From positions 150,785 to 214,784 of the forward strand of contig DASWQV010000059.1 in the NCBI GenBank assembly GCA_036403515.1: a stretch of DNA of 64,000 nt, written 5' to 3'. Below, piece by piece: positions 59,895 to 64,000 of this stretch. Position 1 is the first letter of the stretch. Each line of letters begins with the position of its first letter. Below the pieces are notes generated by a model, which searched no databases, was not told the origin of the DNA, and was given only the letters and a program-made list of their open reading frames with translations. The position numbers and the translations under genes were made by a program. Origin of the DNA: VRUE01 sp036403515 (lineage in GTDB: Bacteria; Actinomycetota; Thermoleophilia; Solirubrobacterales; 70-9).

Positions 59895-60597
59895 GGGGAT
59901 CCTGCCGGAGAGCGCCTCGGTCACTGAGATACGCGGGGACATCGCCGATGCGACCCTCTTTGCCGAGGAGAAAGAGGCGATCAGCGGCGCGGTCGAGAAG
60001 CGGCGGCGCGAGTTCCGCACCGGGCGGGCCTGCGCGCGCTCCGCGCTCGCCGGCCTCGGTTTGGGCTGTCGGGCGATCCCGAGCGGTCCGCGCGGAGCAC
60101 CCCAATGGCCGAGCGGCGTCGTCGGCAGCATCACGCACTGCGATGGCTTCCGCGCGGCCGCGGTGGCCCGAGTGGCAGACCTGGCCACGATCGGGATCGA
60201 TGCGGAGGTCGACGCGCCACTGCCGCGGGGGGTGCTCGCCGATATCGCCCTGCCGGAGGAGCGCCCGTCGCTGGAGGCCCTTGCCTTGGCGGAACCGGGA
60301 GTGAACTGGGACCGACTGCTCTTCAGCATCAAGGAGTCCGTCTACAAGGCCTGGTTTCCCCTCGCCGAGCGCTGGCTCGGCTTCGAAGACGCCCGCGTCT
60401 GGGTCGACCGCCGCCGCGGCTCGTTCGTTGCCCGCCTGCTGGTCCCGGGGCCCTCCCTGGCCGGACGGGAGCTGAACGCTTTCTCGGGCCGCTGGCTCGC
60501 CCGCGACGGCCTCCTGCTGGCAGCGATCGGCATGCCGGTCGGAACCGGGCAAACCGCGTCGCGAGTTGGCGCCGGCGGAGCGGTTGGTGAAGATTGA
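59887..60597 (+). CDS. 4'-Phosphopantetheinyl transferase (EntD/Sfp-like)
   Basis: 236 residues from ATG 59887. PPTase motifs: GSITHCDGFRAAAVA, IGIDAEVD with the Mg-binding Asp, and FSIKESVYKAWFP with Glu and Lys. The length and KESVYK form fit the EntD branch. It transfers phosphopantetheine from CoA to the ACP of the following PKS. Its stop overlaps the PKS start (TTGA). Confidence 0.93.
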   Translation: MLEGILPESASVTEIRGDIADATLFAEEKEAISGAVEKRRREFRTGRACARSALAGLGLGCRAIPSGPRGAPQWPSGVVGSITHCDGFRAAAVARVADLATIGIDAEVDAPLPRGVLADIALPEERPSLEALALAEPGVNWDRLLFSIKESVYKAWFPLAERWLGFEDARVWVDRRRGSFVARLLVPGPSLAGRELNAFSGRWLARDGLLLAAIGMPVGTGQTASRVGAGGAVGED

Positions 60598-63500
60598 GCG
60601 CGAGCGCCGGTAGCCAGGGAGGCGCCGGCAGCGCCGATCCGCTGAATGCCCTGCGGGTCGCGGTCGAGGCGACGGCAGGACTGGATCCAGACCGGGTCGC
60701 CTTGACCGATGGCGCTGTCGCACGCAGCTACGGCGAGCTCGCGGCGCTTCTCGAGCAGGCCGGCCGCCGCCGGCAAACGGGGCGGCGAGCGCTTGCCGTC
60801 GGCCGCTCGCTTGCCGACGTCGAGACGATCCTCGCCGAGAGCTGCGCCGGCACCGGCCTGCTGCTGGTCGACCAGGGGGCGACCGCCTGGGAGGTGGAGC
60901 GGGCGGAGGCGCTCTTCGTCGAGGCCGAGCCAGCCGAGCGCGACGGCGCCGGAGACCTGGTCCTGGGCCTCTGCAGCTCCGGCAGCAGCGGCCTCCCCAA
61001 GGTCGTCGAGCTCGACTGGCAGAGCCTGCTGCTCAACGCTGGCTCCTTTGCCGCGGCGGCTGGCTACACAGGTCGCGACGTGCTCTGGTGCACGACGCCG
61101 CCGGCGCACCTCTACTGTCTCGGCGCCGGCCTGCTCGGTGGTCTGCTCAGCGGCGCCACGGTATTGCTGAGCAAGGGCATGCTCGAGCCCGGGGAATTTG
61201 CCAGCCTGGCCGATAGGGAGGCGCCGACGCTGCTGCTCTCGGTGCCGTTCCTCTTCCGCCGATACATCGAGACGATGCGAGGCGAGCCCGAGATCATCGG
61301 CGGCTGGAGCGACCGCCTGCGTGGGGCGATCGTTGCCGGTGAGCCGGTCTCTGCCGAGCTGATCGCCGCCTGGCGGCAGGTCACCGGGACCGCGCTTCGC
61401 TCCCACTACGGGTTGACCGAGGGCGGTCAGGTAACCCTGGCCGGAGGAGGCGAGGAGGAGGGCGTCGGGGCTCCGCTCGGCGACGTCGAGCTGCGAATCG
61501 ACGAGCGGGGTGAGGTCGCGGTCAAGCGACGGCCGCCGGGGCGCCCATACCGCGTCATCGGCAGTCAGCCTGCGACCGAGGGCTGGTATGCCACCGGCGA
61601 TCTCGGCCACCTCGACGCCGCCGGCAACTTGCACATCACCGGCCGTGCCGACAGCCGCATCAACGTCGCCGGCGAGAAGGTCGATCCAACCGAGGTCGAG
61701 GACGCCCTCGCGGCTTGCGACGGCGTTCGGGAGTGCGCCGTCGCCGGCGTCGAGGGCCCGGCGGGCGTCGAGGTGGTGGCGTTCGTCTGCACCGATCGCG
61801 TCGATCAAGCTGGCGACGGCGAGTTGCGCAGGCAGCTCGCGGCGCGGCTGTCTCCTCACAAGCTGCCGCGCCGCTTCGTCGAGGTCGCCGAGATACCGCG
61901 CACCCTGACCGGCAAGGTGAGGCGCGGCGAGTTGATTGCCGGACTCGCGCCGGCGCCGTCCGCCGAGCCCGGCAATGAGGAATCGAACCTCGAGCTGGTC
62001 CGCCGTGAGGCGGCCGGTGTCGTCCTCGGCCACGGCAGCGCCGCCGAGATCGACCCGGAGCTGAGCTTCAAAGAGCTCGGCTTCGACTCGCTCGCGGCTG
62101 TTTCGCTGTGCGAGCGGCTGGCGCGGGCGAGCGGCCTGCGGGTCCAGGCGACCGCGGTCTTCGACCATCCCACGCCGGAGGCGCTCGCGCGCCATCTCGA
62201 CGCGCTCGCGGGGGGGGCGGCGCAATCGGCGCGGGCGCCCCGTGGCGCCGGCTTCGTCGCCGAGCCGATCGCGATCGTCGGGATGGCCTGTCGGTATCCG
62301 GGTGGGGTGGACTCGCCGCAACGGCTCTGGGAGCTGGTCGCCGCGGGCGCCGACGCGACTTCCGACTTCCCTGGCGATCGCGGCTGGGACCTGGAGAGTC
62401 TCTACGACCCCGATCCCGAGCGGCCCGGCACGAGCTACACGCGGCGGGGCGGCTTTCTTGCCGGCGGGGATCGCTTCGACGCGGAGTTCTTCGGCATCTC
62501 GCCCCGCGAGGCGCTGGCGATGGACCCCCAGCAGCGGCTCCTGCTGGAAGCGGCATGGGAGGCGCTCGAGGATGCCGGGATCGACCCGGACAGCTGCCGG
62601 GGGACGGCGGCTGCCGTTTTCGCCGGAGTGATGACGCGCGACTACGCCGCCGGCGCCCTACCCGAGTCGACCGAGGGTTACCTGACCACCGGCCTCGCCG
62701 AGAGCGTGGTCTCGGGCCGGGTCGCATACTCGCTTGGCCTCGAAGGGCCGGCGGTGACGGTCAACACGGCTTGCTCCTCCTCGCTGGTGGCGATGCATTT
62801 GGCCTCCCAGGCGCTGCGCCTCGACGAATGCTCGCTGGCCCTGGCCGGCGGGGTCAGCCTGATGGCGACGCCGGCCCAGTTCATCGAGTTCAGCCGCCAG
62901 CGGGGCCTGGCCGCCGACGGGCGCTGCAAGTCCTTCGCCGCCGCCGCCGACGGCACCGCCTGGTCGGAGGGGGTCGGCCTGCTCGTCCTGGAGCGCCTCT
63001 CCGAGGCCCGCCGCAACGGCCATCGGGTGCTTGCGACGATCCGCGGCTCGGCGATCAACCAGGACGGCGCCTCGAATGGGCTGACCGCGCCGAACGGCCC
63101 TTCCCAGGAGCGGGTGATCCGCCAAGCGCTGGCCAACGCCGGGCTCGAGCCGAGCGAGGTCGATGCGGTCGAGGCCCACGGCACCGGCACCACCCTCGGC
63201 GACCCGATCGAGGCCGGCGCCCTGCTCGCCACCTACGGCCAGCGGCGAGAGCGGCCGCTGAAGCTCGGCTCGATCAAGTCCAACATCGGTCACTCGCTCG
63301 CCGGCGCGGGAGTCGCCGGCACGATCAAGATGGTGCAGGCGATCCGCCACGGGATCCTGCCCAAGACCCTGCACGTGGATCGTCCCAGCCCGCACGTCGA
63401 TTGGCGGGCGGGCAAGGTCGAGCTGTTGACCGAGGCCGAGCAGTGGGAGACGGACGGGCGCCCGCGCCGCGCCGGCGTCTCCTCTTTCGGGATCAGCGGC

Positions 63501-64000
63501 ACCAACGCGCACCTGATCCTCGAGCAGCCGCCAGCCGAGGTCGTGGAGCCGACGGCGGGGGCCCGCGGGGACGATCAGCCCCCGGCGCGGCGGATCGAGG
63601 CGGTCCCCTGGCTGCTCTCGGCCAAAGGCGAGGACGCCTTGCAGGCACAGGCGGAGCGCCTGCTCGACCAGCTCCGCGAGCGTCCCGGCCTCGATCCGCT
63701 CGACGTCGGTTTCTCACTGGCCACTACGCGCTCCCAGCTTTGCGATCGGGCCGTCGTGCTCGGCAGCGGCCGCGAGCGCCTGCTCGCCGGCCTGCAGGCC
63801 CTGGCCCGCGCCGCCGCCGCCCCCGGCCTGGTCGGGGGCCGGGCGCCCTCCAGGCAGGCCCCCGTCCTCCTCTTCGCCGGCCAGGGCTCCCAGCACCAAG
63901 GCATGGCCCTGGAGCTGCTCGAGTCCTGGCCAGCTTTTGCCCGCCACATGCGCGAGTGCGAGGCGGCGCTGAACCCGCACGTCGACTGGTCCCTGGAGGA
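60594..64000 (+). CDS. Modular type I PKS, loading module and first module, truncated
   Basis: The frame opens at TTG 60594 (TTGA overlap with the PPTase) and runs off the window, 1135 codons so far. Order: AMP-dependent ligase (~15-455; LCSSGSSGLPKVV, SHYGLTEGG, TGDLGHL, GRADSRINVAGEKVDP), ACP (~465-540; Ser in ELGFDSLAAV at ~499), KS (~555-985; Cys in VNTACSSSL at ~725, His in EAHGTGTTLGDP and NIGHS), a linker, and the start of an AT (LLFAGQGSQHQGM). A ligase-ACP loading module activates a carboxylic acid starter directly; with PabAB upstream, p-aminobenzoate or a relative is plausible, as in candicidin. Confidence 0.95.
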   Translation, partial: MSASAGSQGGAGSADPLNALRVAVEATAGLDPDRVALTDGAVARSYGELAALLEQAGRRRQTGRRALAVGRSLADVETILAESCAGTGLLLVDQGATAWEVERAEALFVEAEPAERDGAGDLVLGLCSSGSSGLPKVVELDWQSLLLNAGSFAAAAGYTGRDVLWCTTPPAHLYCLGAGLLGGLLSGATVLLSKGMLEPGEFASLADREAPTLLLSVPFLFRRYIETMRGEPEIIGGWSDRLRGAIVAGEPVSAELIAAWRQVTGTALRSHYGLTEGGQVTLAGGGEEEGVGAPLGDVELRIDERGEVAVKRRPPGRPYRVIGSQPATEGWYATGDLGHLDAAGNLHITGRADSRINVAGEKVDPTEVEDALAACDGVRECAVAGVEGPAGVEVVAFVCTDRVDQAGDGELRRQLAARLSPHKLPRRFVEVAEIPRTLTGKVRRGELIAGLAPAPSAEPGNEESNLELVRREAAGVVLGHGSAAEIDPELSFKELGFDSLAAVSLCERLARASGLRVQATAVFDHPTPEALARHLDALAGGAAQSARAPRGAGFVAEPIAIVGMACRYPGGVDSPQRLWELVAAGADATSDFPGDRGWDLESLYDPDPERPGTSYTRRGGFLAGGDRFDAEFFGISPREALAMDPQQRLLLEAAWEALEDAGIDPDSCRGTAAAVFAGVMTRDYAAGALPESTEGYLTTGLAESVVSGRVAYSLGLEGPAVTVNTACSSSLVAMHLASQALRLDECSLALAGGVSLMATPAQFIEFSRQRGLAADGRCKSFAAAADGTAWSEGVGLLVLERLSEARRNGHRVLATIRGSAINQDGASNGLTAPNGPSQERVIRQALANAGLEPSEVDAVEAHGTGTTLGDPIEAGALLATYGQRRERPLKLGSIKSNIGHSLAGAGVAGTIKMVQAIRHGILPKTLHVDRPSPHVDWRAGKVELLTEAEQWETDGRPRRAGVSSFGISGTNAHLILEQPPAEVVEPTAGARGDDQPPARRIEAVPWLLSAKGEDALQAQAERLLDQLRERPGLDPLDVGFSLATTRSQLCDRAVVLGSGRERLLAGLQALARAAAAPGLVGGRAPSRQAPVLLFAGQGSQHQGMALELLESWPAFARHMRECEAALNPHVDWSLE

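Noticed and set aside
60342..62321. A 659-codon minus-strand frame opposite the PPTase and PKS.
   Set aside because: The plus strand encodes unmistakable PPTase and AMP-ligase motifs.

Overview
The window is high-GC chromosomal DNA from an actinobacterium, most likely of the Thermoleophilia/Solirubrobacterales type. That placement is inference. It rests on the GC-rich codon use, a secreted Cys-paired beta-propeller, surface proteins with a small cystine module and SipW-like signal peptides, the encapsulin/EncFtn pair, and many leaderless genes whose -10 box (TAGGAT, TAGGGT, TACGGT, TATGAT) lies 6-7 nt before the start codon. No transposase, integrase, phage gene, rRNA or CRISPR array was seen. 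Genes are dense, and most neighbours overlap by 4 bases or are a few bases apart.

Left part (1-22 kb): the 3' end of an RTX-repeat secreted protein; an acylphosphatase fused to a LigD-type 3'-phosphoesterase; a run of coiled-coil/CsbD-like and ferritin-like genes; VOC, DUF488 and SDR genes; a secreted beta-propeller with a sulfatase; an ArsR/AHSA1 pair; an Xre/PIN toxin-antitoxin pair; a quinone-reductase-like MDR; a cupin; a cNMP/thioredoxin-reductase-like flavoprotein; a NhaA-DsbA fusion; Lon; an HxlR regulator; and a three-gene surface-protein operon on the minus strand.

Middle part (22.9-43.8 kb): a small DUF1508-type gene behind a perfect LexA-type palindrome; an aldo/keto reductase; an MFS exporter; a SET-domain protein; glnK-amt; two ECF sigma operons with anti-sigma-like partners; oxidoreductases; an EncFtn ferritin with an encapsulin gene that is frameshifted in this sequence; a Cys-less DksA-like protein; DegV; glutamate decarboxylase; DUF2277; a saccharopine-dehydrogenase-like protein; and an alpha/beta hydrolase. 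A second single-base frameshift lies near 41.33 kb.

Right part (44 kb to the edge) looks like a biosynthetic gene cluster that continues past the window. It opens with a tRNA gene that folds as a perfect class I cloverleaf but carries anticodon UAA, which normally belongs to class II tRNA-Leu. An arginyl-tRNA-synthetase-like gene follows at once. Downstream in the same direction are a fused aminodeoxychorismate synthase (PabAB, Lys in the PIKGT motif), a GNAT, an HDAC-like deacetylase, a small chorismate/ADC mutase, a P450 with an unusual I-helix, and an MbtG-like amine N-hydroxylase. Two near-identical hairpins sit between genes of this operon, each touching the Shine-Dalgarno sequence of the next gene (pabAB and the mutase). 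A quinoprotein-like lipoprotein, carbonic anhydrase, TetR, PucR-type and LmbU-like regulators, a carboxyltransferase, a phosphoesterase, a phosphopantetheinyl transferase and the start of a modular PKS (AMP-ligase, ACP, KS, AT) come next. The PKS loading design and PabAB suggest an aromatic-amine starter. The dedicated tRNA and ArgRS-like pair is the least explained and most interesting element in the window.
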